Assembly (NCBI GenBank): GCA_963768165.1
Contig: CAVYHJ010000027.1
Span: 62,001-126,000, forward strand
Source of the DNA: CAVYHJ01 sp963768165 [NCBI: uncultured bacterium]
GTDB lineage: Bacteria; UBP4; UBA4092
Direction of reading: 5' to 3'
DNA length: 64,000 nucleotides
A model generated the notes under the pieces. It searched no databases and had not been told where the DNA came from. It saw only the letters and a program-made list of their open reading frames with translations. The position numbers were made by a program, and so were the translations under genes. Within the stretch, counting starts at the first letter, position 1. Every line of letters starts with the position of its first letter. Positions 27,412 through 39,800 of this stretch are shown here, piece after piece.

Positions 27412-28063
27412 AATATATTCTCCTTAATTTCGTTTTTATTATTATATACGAAGACTCCATAAGATACCAAAAGGTCAATCAGATTATGGCAACCAAGACC
27501 CTGAAAAAATCTCCCTTGCTTCAACGCTTGGAACTTAGCCGAAGTCCCAACGTAGAATAGACGTGAGAACGTAAAAGAACCATAGGAGTTGGTTGGGAGA
27601 TAGTATGGAGTTAGACCGAACGCAATCGCTCTCGTTCGTGTTGCCTTATAAACGATTGATTAAACTGAAGTTATAAATATCAGGTGTCTTTCCCACCCCA
27701 ATCCCGAAAAACACCTCTAAACCTACCCTAAACAAGGTATTTCATCACTAAACCAATTTCGTACTTTATTCAATTCAAAACTCAAAATTTATCATTCAAA
27801 ATTGACTTATACTATTATTTTACCCCAAATTTTGTCATTGTCAATCTTTTTTATTTTAGTACCGCCTACTCTCAGTCAGTTCTTTAAATTTTGTCCTTTC
27901 TTTTATCAACACCCTAGACACAGCAATCTCTCTCCTATAGAGAAATCATATAAAATCTGGGTATAACCTCCGATGTAAAGGTCGTGGTCAACCCTTACTA
28001 CAGGATAGGGGTACACCCTCGTAGTAGGACTCGTCCCCGAGTTCGACTACTATGCACGTGTGC
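27412..28063. other. Intergenic region, about 650 bp, degenerate repeats, no gene seen
   Basis: The zapB leader at the left edge, then an 11-bp repeat array (27585-27617). The stretch at 27499-27515 (ACCCTGAAAAAATCTCC) resembles 58199-58216 upstream of another array. The remainder is AT-rich. Inverted segments around 27990-28050 (ACTACAGG / CGTAGTAGG / CGACTACTATG) suggest RNA structure. Confidence 0.45.
27585..27617 (+). repeat. Tandem 11-bp repeat array, three degenerate units
   Basis: GGAGTTGGTTG, GGAGATAGTAT, GGAGTTAGACC in exact 11-base register; same family as the arrays at 2768 and 58294. Confidence 0.6.
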
Positions 28064-28606
28064 TTAAGAATGGCTGCCTTTGTCCCAATCTTTATTGCCC
28101 GGCTCAAAAAGTGCTTCATAATTGTCCAATACCTGCAAAACTTTATTCTTATCCCAATCCTGCCATACACTTACTACTGTATTCTCCGGGTTAAAAACAA
28201 GAGTATTCCCCACTGGTCTCCAGTAGTCTGGCATAAATAACTCATGTTTAAAAACTTTTTCGCTAGAATCATACGATAAAGTGAATATATGCGTATCACC
28301 TGCATAAATTTCCTTCCAAGTAAGAATATATTTTATCTTATCAGGATTGTCTTTAATTAATTTTGACATGATTTTCCCATACTTATCAATGGACGCATCT
28401 TCACTGGTATTTGTCTCAGCTTCGAGAGTTATTATTTTATCTTCTGGAATTTTTACCTCAGTTGGGGTTATTGAGGTATCCGAAGTTTTTTGAGAGCAGT
28501 TACCTATTATTGCTAAAATTATAATAATACAAATAGCAGTGAGGGAAGTGATTATTTTTCTTTTCCTGGTTAATTTCTCTCTTTCTTCATTTAATCCATT
28601 TTCCAT
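28064..28606 (-). CDS. Membrane-anchored protein of unknown function
   Basis: A charged N-terminus (ENGLNEEREKLTRKRK) is followed by a single hydrophobic helix (IITSLTAICIIIILAIIGNC), then a soluble domain with acidic and Thr-rich linker and EIYAGDTHIFTLSYDSSEKVFKHELFMPDYW. The GNC could be a lipobox-like Cys but the long charged N-region argues for a signal anchor. ATG 28606 is preferred to the TTG at 28627. No family recognised. It is AT-rich like its SIR2-like neighbour and lies in the same insert between zapB and pheT. Confidence 0.6.
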   Translation of the reverse strand: MENGLNEEREKLTRKRKIITSLTAICIIIILAIIGNCSQKTSDTSITPTEVKIPEDKIITLEAETNTSEDASIDKYGKIMSKLIKDNPDKIKYILTWKEIYAGDTHIFTLSYDSSEKVFKHELFMPDYWRPVGNTLVFNPENTVVSVWQDWDKNKVLQVLDNYEALFEPGNKDWDKGSHS

Positions 28607-28627
28607 AAATTGTTTCTTCTTTGGCAA

Positions 28628-28989
28628 GATGATAATACTGCAACTAAGAATTGAAAGTCAATGTTCTGTTTTGAAAAGACCATATTCCAGAATTAAATAG
28701 GATACTTTGACTAACTATTTTGAACAAAGTAAACTTAGTGAGAATATTATTAATGAAAGTCTAGGGGGTTCATTAGAAGGTGCTGGTATCTTATCAAACA
28801 TAATATTTAAATTTTAATTAAGTATATTTTCCTTCCCACAGGAAGTGTATTTTACATGTTTCCCAACGCTATGTCTGAAACAACTTCACTGGAATCTCAA
28901 AGATTTTCATTCTATAATGATGACCACACATTGGTGTCTTCCCACATATCTTTCTATAGAAACAAATAGGAATTTGTGGAGGTAAATTA
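28628..28989. other. Intergenic region, 362 bp, AT-rich, possible gene remnant
   Basis: A 36-codon frame starting TTG (28707-28817) ends in ESLGGSLEGAGILSNIIFKF and has AGGA 5 bases upstream; it may be a gene remnant. GTGGAGG (28977-28982) is the Shine-Dalgarno of the SIR2-like gene. Confidence 0.4.
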
Positions 28990-29988
28990 ATGGATTATGA
29001 TTTAACAGTTGAAGAAGAAGTTAATCAAATAAAGTTTAAGACTCCTCATGTCGTTATTTTAGGTGCGGGAGCAAGCAGAGCTACTTGTCCAAAGGGTGAT
29101 AAAAATGGAATAAAGTTACCATTAATGAAAGATTTTGTAGATATCGTAGGGTTAAGATACTTGCTAGAAAAATGGAATATAAATCCTAACGAGAATTTTG
29201 AAGAAATTTATAGCGATATTGATGACAGAAACCAAAAAAGAAAAATTACAAAAATACAAGATCTTATAAAGAAATATTTTAGTAAGATAGCGTTGCCAGA
29301 CAAACCGACAATATATGATCATCTTGTTTTATCTCTTAGAAAAAAAGATTTAATTGCAACATTCAACTGGGATCCCTTACTCATACAAGCATATTTGAGA
29401 AATCGTAGTGCTGGATTGAGTTTGCCGGAGATAGTCTTTCTCCATGGCAATATACGAATCGGATATTGTGAAAAAGATAAAATATTAGGGTTAGTAGAAG
29501 AACGATGCAAGCAATGTGACATGTTATTTAAAAATATACCCTTACTTTATCCTATTAAAAAGAAAGATTATGCAAAAAACCCATATATAACTAATGCATG
29601 GGAAAAATTAAAAAGGGGATTAAAGCATGCGTCTATGATAACTATTTTTGGTTATAGCGCTCCACAGACAGATCAAGAAGCATTTGAAGCCATGAAAGGT
29701 GCTTGGGGTGATAAAGATAAAAGAAAATTAGAACAAACGGAATTTATTACAAAACAGAAGAAGGTTTGTGTGCGTAAAAAATGGGATCAATTCATCCATA
29801 CTCATCATTACTGTGTACATAATAATTTTTATAATTCATGGATTGCTCATCACCCGCGTAGAACAGTCGAAGCATATTGGAATGTATTTATGGAAGTAAA
29901 AAATATTGATAAAAACTCAATACCAAAAGATTTGAATTTTCCTAGACTTTGGAAATGGTATGAAAAGTTTAAGGAAGCAGAAAGATAA
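28990..29988 (+). CDS. SIR2-like (NAD-binding) protein, possible defence gene
   Basis: This 332-residue protein has the marks of the SIR2-like family found in bacterial defence NADases: glycine loop HVVILGAGASRA (GAGAS at 25-29), TFNWDPLL (124-128), a candidate catalytic His152 in FLHGNI, and IFGYSAPQTDQEAF near residue 220. A CKQC pair (about 173-176) lies after the His. No second domain (TIR, Argonaute, HerA) is adjacent, so it would be a stand-alone SIR2. GGAGG stands 8 bases before the ATG. It is AT-rich, on the opposite strand to the pheT-zapB genes that flank it, suggesting insertion. Defence is inferred, not shown. Confidence 0.7.
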   Translation: MDYDLTVEEEVNQIKFKTPHVVILGAGASRATCPKGDKNGIKLPLMKDFVDIVGLRYLLEKWNINPNENFEEIYSDIDDRNQKRKITKIQDLIKKYFSKIALPDKPTIYDHLVLSLRKKDLIATFNWDPLLIQAYLRNRSAGLSLPEIVFLHGNIRIGYCEKDKILGLVEERCKQCDMLFKNIPLLYPIKKKDYAKNPYITNAWEKLKRGLKHASMITIFGYSAPQTDQEAFEAMKGAWGDKDKRKLEQTEFITKQKKVCVRKKWDQFIHTHHYCVHNNFYNSWIAHHPRRTVEAYWNVFMEVKNIDKNSIPKDLNFPRLWKWYEKFKEAER

Positions 29989-30018
29989 TTTCTCTATGTC
30001 GGAAATGTAGCGTCTTGT

Positions 30019-32082
30019 TTAGGTTCGTAATTTAACTTGATACTTTTCCGTTAATTGTTCAATGATTGTTTTATGCAAAGAATCCACTTCACTATCCTGC
30101 AAGGTTCGTTCCGGATGACGGTAGGTAATCCGAAAGGACATGGAGCGATAGCCCGCGGGAATTTTGTTACCAGTATATAAATCAAACAAGACGGCGGATT
30201 CGATGAGTTTATTTTTATCTGTCTGAATAAACCGAGTAATTTGTTCTGAAGTAATTCCTGAGGGTACTAATACTGAAATATCTCTAAGGATGGCGGGATA
30301 TTTGGGCAATGGGGCAAAAGACATTGTTGACTTGGGAAGCGTAACCAATTTATCCAACGTCAAATCAAAATAACAACAATCTTTTTCCAATCCCCATTTG
30401 TCGGTCAAGTCCTGATGAATTTGACCCAGGGAACCGACGGATTCCCCGTTGATTTGTATTTCGGCGGAAGCACCAGGTTTAAGATAAAAGGCACTTGTTG
30501 GAATAAACCTGGGCGCAGGTAATTCCAGACGATGGAATAAATTTTCCACGACACCTTTAAAGCCATAGAAATCTAATGTTAACCCTTTTTCTTCCCAGAC
30601 CGCACCGACAGTTTTTCCACTGGCGGCAACAGCTAATTGCGTTTGTTCAATGAATTTGTTCGTCTCATTGGTTTTTTTCATAATCCGGGCAATTTCAAAG
30701 ACACGAACGGTTGTTTGTCCCAGACGCAGATTACTGGAAATATTTTGACAAACGGACGGTAAGAGAGAAACGCGCAAAACATTCTGTTCCGCGCTTAACG
30801 GGTTTCGCATTTCCACCATGTCTGACCGATTAAATCCATACCCTGCCCATTCTTCCGAATTGACCAGGCTATAATTCATCACTTCCCAAAATCCCAATTG
30901 CCCAAGGGTTTCCCGAATCGTCCGTTCAATGCGTAAGTCCGGATAGAGCAAGGTCGGTTGCACGGAGATAGCGGGAGCGGTATTCTCGACATTATCATAT
31001 CCATGAATCCGCGCAATTTCTTCTATTAAATCAATTTCCCGTTCCAAGTCCCGACGGAAACTTGGGACTTGCACTTCCAATATTTCAGAGGAATTAGATT
31101 TCGTCTGACAACCTAATTTTCCCAATATCCCTGCTAAACTTTTTTGCCGGAGTTTAATTCCTAAAAATTGATTCACCCGACTGGTTCGCAGGGTAAGTGT
31201 GCGGGATTGTTCCGGTGAGGGGTAAACGTCAACAATACCTTTAGCGACTTTTCCACCTGCCAGTTCGGCAATCAATTGGGTCGCACGTTCTAGCGCCAGT
31301 ACCGCATTTTCCGGGTCAGTCCCCCGCTCAAACCGGTAGGAGGCTTCCGTTCGCAAACCCAATTTCTTGGAAGTTTTACGAACAGATACGGGATTAAAAT
31401 AAGCGGATTCAATCAACAAATCCGTGGAGCTTAACGATACTTCGCTATTAGCGCCACCCATCACACCCGCCAGCGCTACTGGTTTTCTCGCATCAGCGAT
31501 AACAAGACGTTCCGGGTCCAAAACTCTTTTTTGATTATCCAAAGTAAACATGGTTTCACTGGAGACTGCGCGCCGTACAATAATTTGTCTGCCATCCAGA
31601 CGTGTCAGGTCAAACGCATGTAAGGGATGTCCGTATTCCATCAAAACATAATTGGTAATATCCACCACGTTATTAATGGCTCTGATACCCACGGACTCCA
31701 GCCGATTCACCAACCATTCGGGGGATGGAGAAATCTTCACTCCCCGGATAACCCGCGCGGAATACCGCGGACATAAATCCGGCGCTTCAATTTTGATAGA
31801 TGCGAGATTCAAGGCCAACTCATCTTCTTCATGGATTTTCACCTCAGGAAACTTTAGCGGTTGGTCTGCGATGACGGCGATTTCTCTAGCAATCCCAATG
31901 ATACTTAAACAATCCGGGCGATTGGGTGTTACTTCAATTTCCAGAATCGCATCCCCGGAATCCCTTGGATTACTTTCGATAGATTTGACTTCCAATCCGG
32001 TATCGGTCAATTTTTTAGCCAAGGTTTTGGCAGACCAGGAAAAATCTACATAATCCTGCAACCATTTATAACCAACGAGCAT
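30019..32082 (-). CDS. pheT: Phenylalanyl-tRNA synthetase beta subunit, short form
   Basis: PheT pairs with PheS to charge tRNA-Phe. The N-terminal MLVGYKWLQDYVDF runs straight into GLEVKSIE and EIEVTPNRPDCLS: the EMAP-II-type tRNA-binding domain usually inserted near residues 40-150 is missing, which explains 687 residues instead of about 800. B3/4 (SARVIRGVKI...GHPLHAFD), B5 (GIKLRQKSL), the core (GFWEVMNYSLV) and the C-terminal anticodon-binding fold (LPKYPAILRDISVLV, RSMSFRITYRHPERTL) are present. pheS is not next to it. Confidence 0.92.
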   Translation of the reverse strand: MLVGYKWLQDYVDFSWSAKTLAKKLTDTGLEVKSIESNPRDSGDAILEIEVTPNRPDCLSIIGIAREIAVIADQPLKFPEVKIHEEDELALNLASIKIEAPDLCPRYSARVIRGVKISPSPEWLVNRLESVGIRAINNVVDITNYVLMEYGHPLHAFDLTRLDGRQIIVRRAVSSETMFTLDNQKRVLDPERLVIADARKPVALAGVMGGANSEVSLSSTDLLIESAYFNPVSVRKTSKKLGLRTEASYRFERGTDPENAVLALERATQLIAELAGGKVAKGIVDVYPSPEQSRTLTLRTSRVNQFLGIKLRQKSLAGILGKLGCQTKSNSSEILEVQVPSFRRDLEREIDLIEEIARIHGYDNVENTAPAISVQPTLLYPDLRIERTIRETLGQLGFWEVMNYSLVNSEEWAGYGFNRSDMVEMRNPLSAEQNVLRVSLLPSVCQNISSNLRLGQTTVRVFEIARIMKKTNETNKFIEQTQLAVAASGKTVGAVWEEKGLTLDFYGFKGVVENLFHRLELPAPRFIPTSAFYLKPGASAEIQINGESVGSLGQIHQDLTDKWGLEKDCCYFDLTLDKLVTLPKSTMSFAPLPKYPAILRDISVLVPSGITSEQITRFIQTDKNKLIESAVLFDLYTGNKIPAGYRSMSFRITYRHPERTLQDSEVDSLHKTIIEQLTEKYQVKLRT

Positions 32083-32122
32083 ATCTGAAAGAGTCCTTTA
32101 AAATAAAAAAAGATTTAAGGTC

Positions 32123-32151
32123 ATCCTATCATATTCATTTTTCATTGACAA
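32123..32151 (-). promoter_or_regulatory. Sigma-70 promoter of pheT
   Basis: On the minus strand TTGTCA (32151-32146), 17-base spacer, TAGGAT (32128-32123), 41 bases before the pheT ATG. Confidence 0.55.
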
Positions 32152-32313
32152 ACAAGAATTGGCCTGAGTAAAACATTTTCATGTCGAACCTTTAGTTAAA
32201 ATTCGTATATATTTATTGTCCGGAATGCCCGTTCCGACGGGGGAAAATAAATCAACAAGAAAAACCGATGAGAAAATGACCGTTATCAGTTCCAAAGGGA
32301 TGAAAATAATAAA

Positions 32314-32541
32314 TTATTTTTGTCCCTGGCCGGGCATGGTTTTTTTGGGAACACCTTTCAATTTTTTGGACCAATCCATGCGGTAATATTGACAGGCAGA
32401 GTATTCCACGATTAAGTCATTGTTAGGCTGAGTACAAAGACATAATCCACCGGAATTGGGCTGAGTAGCTTTCTCCGGATAATTCTTATAATAATAACAA
32501 TCTGTCAAATTGCAGTGGATTGTACGCGGTGATTGAGACAT
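32314..32541 (-). CDS. Small Cys-rich protein
   Basis: A 75-residue protein with six cysteines or more in CNLTDC, LCLC and ACQYY, suggesting a small metal-binding (zinc or Fe-S) fold. The C-terminus is basic (KKLKGVPKKTMPGQGQK). It follows the BFN-domain gene by 13 bases and is probably in its operon. No function recognised. Confidence 0.65.
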   Translation of the reverse strand: MSQSPRTIHCNLTDCYYYKNYPEKATQPNSGGLCLCTQPNNDLIVEYSACQYYRMDWSKKLKGVPKKTMPGQGQK

Positions 32542-32554
32542 AAAAATTGGTTAG

Positions 32555-32965
32555 TTATTGTTCCTCCGTATCAATTTTTTCGAGTACTTCTTCATTCACA
32601 AAGATAGGACAACGACTCCGCAGCGCCAGTGCAATCGCATCGCTTGGTCGTGAATCCACGATTAATTCTTTTCCGTCCGCAGTTTTGACAAAAAGTTTAG
32701 CATAGAAGGTGTCGGAACGTAATTCATCCACCAGCACCCGTTCCAGACTGCCCCCCAGGTGGGTCACAATATCCATCATCAGGTCATGGGAGAAAGGCCG
32801 GGGATTCGGTAGGTTGTTGACTTTGGTATAAATCGCATGAGCTTCAAATAGACCAATGACAATCGGCAATGTCCGTTCCCCGCTTTTTTCTTTCAAGACA
32901 ATAATTTGCGGTTGGTGCCAATGCGATTCGTCAATCCGAATTTCGTATAATTCCATTTCCAACAC
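32555..32965 (-). CDS. Bifunctional nuclease domain (BFN, DUF151) protein
   Basis: A 136-residue protein of the BFN/DUF151 family, whose members show DNase/RNase activity in plants and are common in bacteria. Marks: IIVLKEKSGERTLPIVIGLFEAHAI, HDLMMDIVTHLGGSLERVLVDEL, FYAKLFV and the conserved DSRPSDAIALALR. The start is GTG at 32965 with GAGAGG upstream. The cysteine-rich protein follows in the same operon. Confidence 0.85.
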   Translation of the reverse strand: MLEMELYEIRIDESHWHQPQIIVLKEKSGERTLPIVIGLFEAHAIYTKVNNLPNPRPFSHDLMMDIVTHLGGSLERVLVDELRSDTFYAKLFVKTADGKELIVDSRPSDAIALALRSRCPIFVNEEVLEKIDTEEQ

Positions 32966-33025
32966 AGTAACAATCCTCTCTTACCACAGTTTAGTATAGT
33001 GCGAAGATTGCGGTATTTCAAGTAA

Positions 33026-36199
<3,174 letters not shown>

Positions 36200-36239
36200 A
36201 GATTAAGACCTCTCCTCTGACAATCTATCTTAGCAGAAT

Positions 36240-37922
36240 CTATCGAGCAATATAAGTTTTGTATTTATAAAGCAAGGTGGTCTCTTGACTGGGACTCAGA
36301 GTTATATCCCAATTTATTTTGGAATTTTTATTTACTGATTTCAAACCTTCGGCAACCGTAGTTACTTTGGCATCGTTAATGACATCGAGTACGTCTCCTG
36401 TGACCTTTTTTTTGATTTCCACTTCCGCCTCTTTGGTTTTGTAATTCTTTAAATACAATTCCCCTTGAATGGTTACCAAATCATAATTGCGGCCATAAAT
36501 GGAGATATTACGCTGACGGTCAATTTCAACTTCCTTATGGTCGGATTTAATATCCGTTGCCACGGTAAGTTTTAAATTGATTTTAGCGCCTTTGGGAGTA
36601 TACGCCAGTTCGTCCTGTGCGAGAGGTTTTGTCCCGTTTACCGTGAATGCCGGGGCGGTGGTCCATGGGTAATTGGTGGAATTGGTCAATTTAATAGAAT
36701 GCCAGATTTGATCTTTTTCCGGGTTCTCCCGTACGGAAGAGTTATAGCGTGGAGTTTCTTCTTGCAAAGTATCAGAGATGTTCCATTCATAGATATGTTG
36801 GTAATTGACAGTGTCTGAGAAGACAGGATAATAAGCCCTTTCCCCTTTTTTGAGACTGACTTCCTTCTTTTGATAAAGGAAAAGGTCTTCTTCCGCCGTA
36901 CCTTGCAGATTCACCATGCTGGAATATCCAACACCTGAAGGAGAACTCATTTCACCTGCATAAGAATAATTTAAACTTTGCTGCATTACATTTGAAAAAT
37001 TAGCGCCATAATTGGGCTGATTGGGATTGTTTAATGCCGAGATGAACTGGGTCAAGGTTTGATCCATAGACATGGGAGAAAGAATATCCGCGTATTTGAA
37101 ATTAGGGAATCCAACCACAAAATAAAATTCCGCGTTTTCCACATCTTCCGCGTCATTGATAACCTCTGCTTTGAGAGAAATGCGAGCTTTCCCCGAATCA
37201 TTAATATCCACTAGATAACTGGGTATCCAACTGATTCCCTTTTGTAAATAGGAAAGGCTGATTTGACCGGCCTTTTTGCGAGCGTTCAATTTTAATTTAA
37301 GTTTGCGGGTTTTTTCCTTCATGAGAAAAGTGGATAAATAACCCTTGGGGAACCAGACCTGTTGAATCAGGTTTTTGTTTAGGGCGACAATGGAACCCTG
37401 AGAGTCGAGCAACACCACCGAGGCGGCCAAAGGATTGATATTCGCAGGGTACCTGTAATCATAAGGAGAAGTTACTCCATCTGTTTTTTGTTCCCGATCT
37501 TCAGGTACATCTTTGAGTATACCTGAAATGGTTGTACCACTATATACAATACCAATATCTTTCCCAATATTTCCTTTCAATAATTCGTCCAAAGAAACCG
37601 CCGGAGTCTCCGTAAGAGAATCTTCTTTATATCCAATCACATCATCAACAGGATAATCTCCTTCCAATGAACCCAGCCAAAGTGAACCGAGACTTGCATG
37701 TGGAACATCTTCGACAACTTCCCAACCATTTTGGGGATTCACTTCACCGGATTTAACAAAAAAACCAAGACCATTTTTAAAAAGAGCCACGGAATGGGTC
37801 TTGGTCTTGATAACCGGGTATTGCTCTTTCACTTCCCCTTGAACCCATGAAAAGATAAAGATTTGAATTAAACTAAAAATGAAAAAAACAGAAATACTTT
37901 TGGGAAGATTAAAATTGAACAT
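36240..37922 (-). CDS. Exported DUF4139-like protein
   Basis: After a signal peptide (PKSISVFFIFSLIQIFIFSWVQG), a protein of about 560 residues with a DUF4139/MuiA-like architecture: HSVALFKNGLGFFVKSGEV near the start, then SLSYLQKGISWIPSYLVDIND and AEVINDAEDVENAEFYFVVGFP, the usual core of the family, and a C-terminal beta region (SQETTLLYKYKTYIA). Function unknown; the family is exported and named after a mucoidy inhibitor. ATG 37922 is chosen for its AGGAGG; upstream frame to 38018 is not needed. Confidence 0.75.
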   Translation of the reverse strand: MFNFNLPKSISVFFIFSLIQIFIFSWVQGEVKEQYPVIKTKTHSVALFKNGLGFFVKSGEVNPQNGWEVVEDVPHASLGSLWLGSLEGDYPVDDVIGYKEDSLTETPAVSLDELLKGNIGKDIGIVYSGTTISGILKDVPEDREQKTDGVTSPYDYRYPANINPLAASVVLLDSQGSIVALNKNLIQQVWFPKGYLSTFLMKEKTRKLKLKLNARKKAGQISLSYLQKGISWIPSYLVDINDSGKARISLKAEVINDAEDVENAEFYFVVGFPNFKYADILSPMSMDQTLTQFISALNNPNQPNYGANFSNVMQQSLNYSYAGEMSSPSGVGYSSMVNLQGTAEEDLFLYQKKEVSLKKGERAYYPVFSDTVNYQHIYEWNISDTLQEETPRYNSSVRENPEKDQIWHSIKLTNSTNYPWTTAPAFTVNGTKPLAQDELAYTPKGAKINLKLTVATDIKSDHKEVEIDRQRNISIYGRNYDLVTIQGELYLKNYKTKEAEVEIKKKVTGDVLDVINDAKVTTVAEGLKSVNKNSKINWDITLSPSQETTLLYKYKTYIAR

Positions 37923-38018
37923 AGTCCCTTTCCTCCTTTTCGTAATTCTCCAAAAGTAAACGGAGATTATGGTTGAGATTATACCAGTTTTAAGAATCTC
38001 CCGTTGACAAATTAACAA

Positions 38019-39704
38019 TTATTTTTGCAAACCGGGTTGGAAATTCCGGTAGGTCATAAGCCCACCGGATAAATTTTTGACCCGAAACCCGTTTTGTTGA
38101 AGTGTCCGGGTGGCATAATAGGACCGCTGGCCAACACCGCAATGGATCCAGATTTCTTTGTCTTTGGGGAGTTCGTTTAACCGTTCACGAAGTTCATGCA
38201 GGGGAATATTGATAGCACTCTCCAAGTGACCGGAATTGTATTCTGCCGGATCACGTACATCCAAAACGAATTTATCTGGCTGGGCAATATCTTCCCAATG
38301 GGCAAGGGCAACATCTCCTCTCAAGACATTGGCAGCGATCATTCCAGCGACATTGACAGGGTCTTTGGCGGCGCCAAATTGGGGTGCATAACACAACTCT
38401 GCTTCTTCCAAATCAAAGACGGTGGAGTTTTTTTGAATCGCCATAGCGATTATATCAATCCGTTTTTCGATTCCTTTCTCACCCACGGCTTGCGCGCCTA
38501 GAATTTTTCCATCTTTGAGAGAGAAAATAAGTTTTAAATCAATCGGTTTGGCGCCGGGATAATAATTGGCATGATGTCCGGGATGCAGATATATTTTGTC
38601 GTAATCGGTGACGCCTGACCGCTTGAGATTTTTTTCAGTGGCACCGGTAGTTGCAATCGTCTTATCGAATATTTTCACCACGGCAGTACCTTGTGTCCCG
38701 CGGAAAGTGGGTGATGGTGTTGTTGATTTCATTCCTGTTGATCTCTGAACAATACTTGCGGCTGATATTCTACCCTGCCGATTAGCGGGACCTGCCAGCG
38801 GAATCAATGTCCAGTTTCCGGTGATATAATCTTTTACTTCCACGACATCGCCAATTGCCCAGATACCGGGATCGCTGGATTGCATATATTCATCGACGCG
38901 GATTCCACCAAAAGAGCCGAGTTCCAAACCCGCAGATTTTGCCAACGAGGATTCCGGACGCACTCCAATACACAAAATCACCAAATCGGTGTCCAAAGAT
39001 TTACCGGATTTTAATTGAACAGACAAGTTTCCATTCTTGTTTTTTTCAAATCCTGTAACCGTATTATTTAAATGAAGCGTGATACCTTTAGAATTCAAAT
39101 ACTCGTGAACCTGAGTCATCATTTCGAAATCCATATTCGGCAAAAGCTGGGGTTGCATCTCCACGATAGAAACCTTAATTCCTCTCTCCACCAAATTTTC
39201 GGCCATTTCCATTCCGATAAATCCACCGCCGATAATAACGGCAGTTTTCACCTTTTTTTCTTCAATCCAATTGCGTATATGTCGGGAATCAGGGATAGTA
39301 CGGAGGACAAAAATACCCGGTAAATCTATTCCCGGAAGAGGAGGCCGGATAGGGGAGGCTCCCGGAGAAAGAACCAGAGCATCGTATTTTTCTTTATACA
39401 CATTGCCGGTTTTCAAATCTTTGATTTCAATTTCTTGATTGTTACGGTCAATCGTTAGGACATCAGATTCTACACGCACTTCGATGTTGAAACGTTGTTT
39501 AAATAGTTCAGTGGTCGCAACCAATAATTTGGATTCGTCTTGAATCACATTTCCCACATAATAGGGTAATCCGCAATTGGCAAAGGAAACATAGGGTCCC
39601 CGGTCAAAGATGATGATTTCAATTTCTTCGGATAAACGGCGGGCACGGGCGGCACAGGAGGCACCTCCGGCAACCCCGCCAATGATTAGTAAACGTTTAG
39701 GCAT
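38019..39704 (-). CDS. CoA-disulfide reductase / NADH oxidase-like flavoprotein with rhodanese domain
   Basis: A 561-residue fusion. Residues 1-445 are a FAD/NAD(P) pyridine nucleotide-disulfide oxidoreductase: GGVAGGASCAARARR, active Cys44 in SFANCGLPYY (the CoADR single cysteine), NAD site VIIGGGFIGMEMAE, FAD site WAIGDVVEV. Residues 460-561 are a rhodanese with active Cys in WIHCGVGQRSY. CoADR-RHD enzymes reduce CoA disulfides, polysulfides or persulfides. It lies directly upstream of the DUF4139 gene, whose longest frame starts at its stop. Confidence 0.9.
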   Translation of the reverse strand: MPKRLLIIGGVAGGASCAARARRLSEEIEIIIFDRGPYVSFANCGLPYYVGNVIQDESKLLVATTELFKQRFNIEVRVESDVLTIDRNNQEIEIKDLKTGNVYKEKYDALVLSPGASPIRPPLPGIDLPGIFVLRTIPDSRHIRNWIEEKKVKTAVIIGGGFIGMEMAENLVERGIKVSIVEMQPQLLPNMDFEMMTQVHEYLNSKGITLHLNNTVTGFEKNKNGNLSVQLKSGKSLDTDLVILCIGVRPESSLAKSAGLELGSFGGIRVDEYMQSSDPGIWAIGDVVEVKDYITGNWTLIPLAGPANRQGRISAASIVQRSTGMKSTTPSPTFRGTQGTAVVKIFDKTIATTGATEKNLKRSGVTDYDKIYLHPGHHANYYPGAKPIDLKLIFSLKDGKILGAQAVGEKGIEKRIDIIAMAIQKNSTVFDLEEAELCYAPQFGAAKDPVNVAGMIAANVLRGDVALAHWEDIAQPDKFVLDVRDPAEYNSGHLESAINIPLHELRERLNELPKDKEIWIHCGVGQRSYYATRTLQQNGFRVKNLSGGLMTYRNFQPGLQK

Positions 39705-39800
39705 AATTTACTCCCAGAGTTGGATAAGATAATATATCTATTTTACAGGCAAACTATAAATTGTGGAAGATAGGGTATTAGACTGATACTTGGGAAACCT

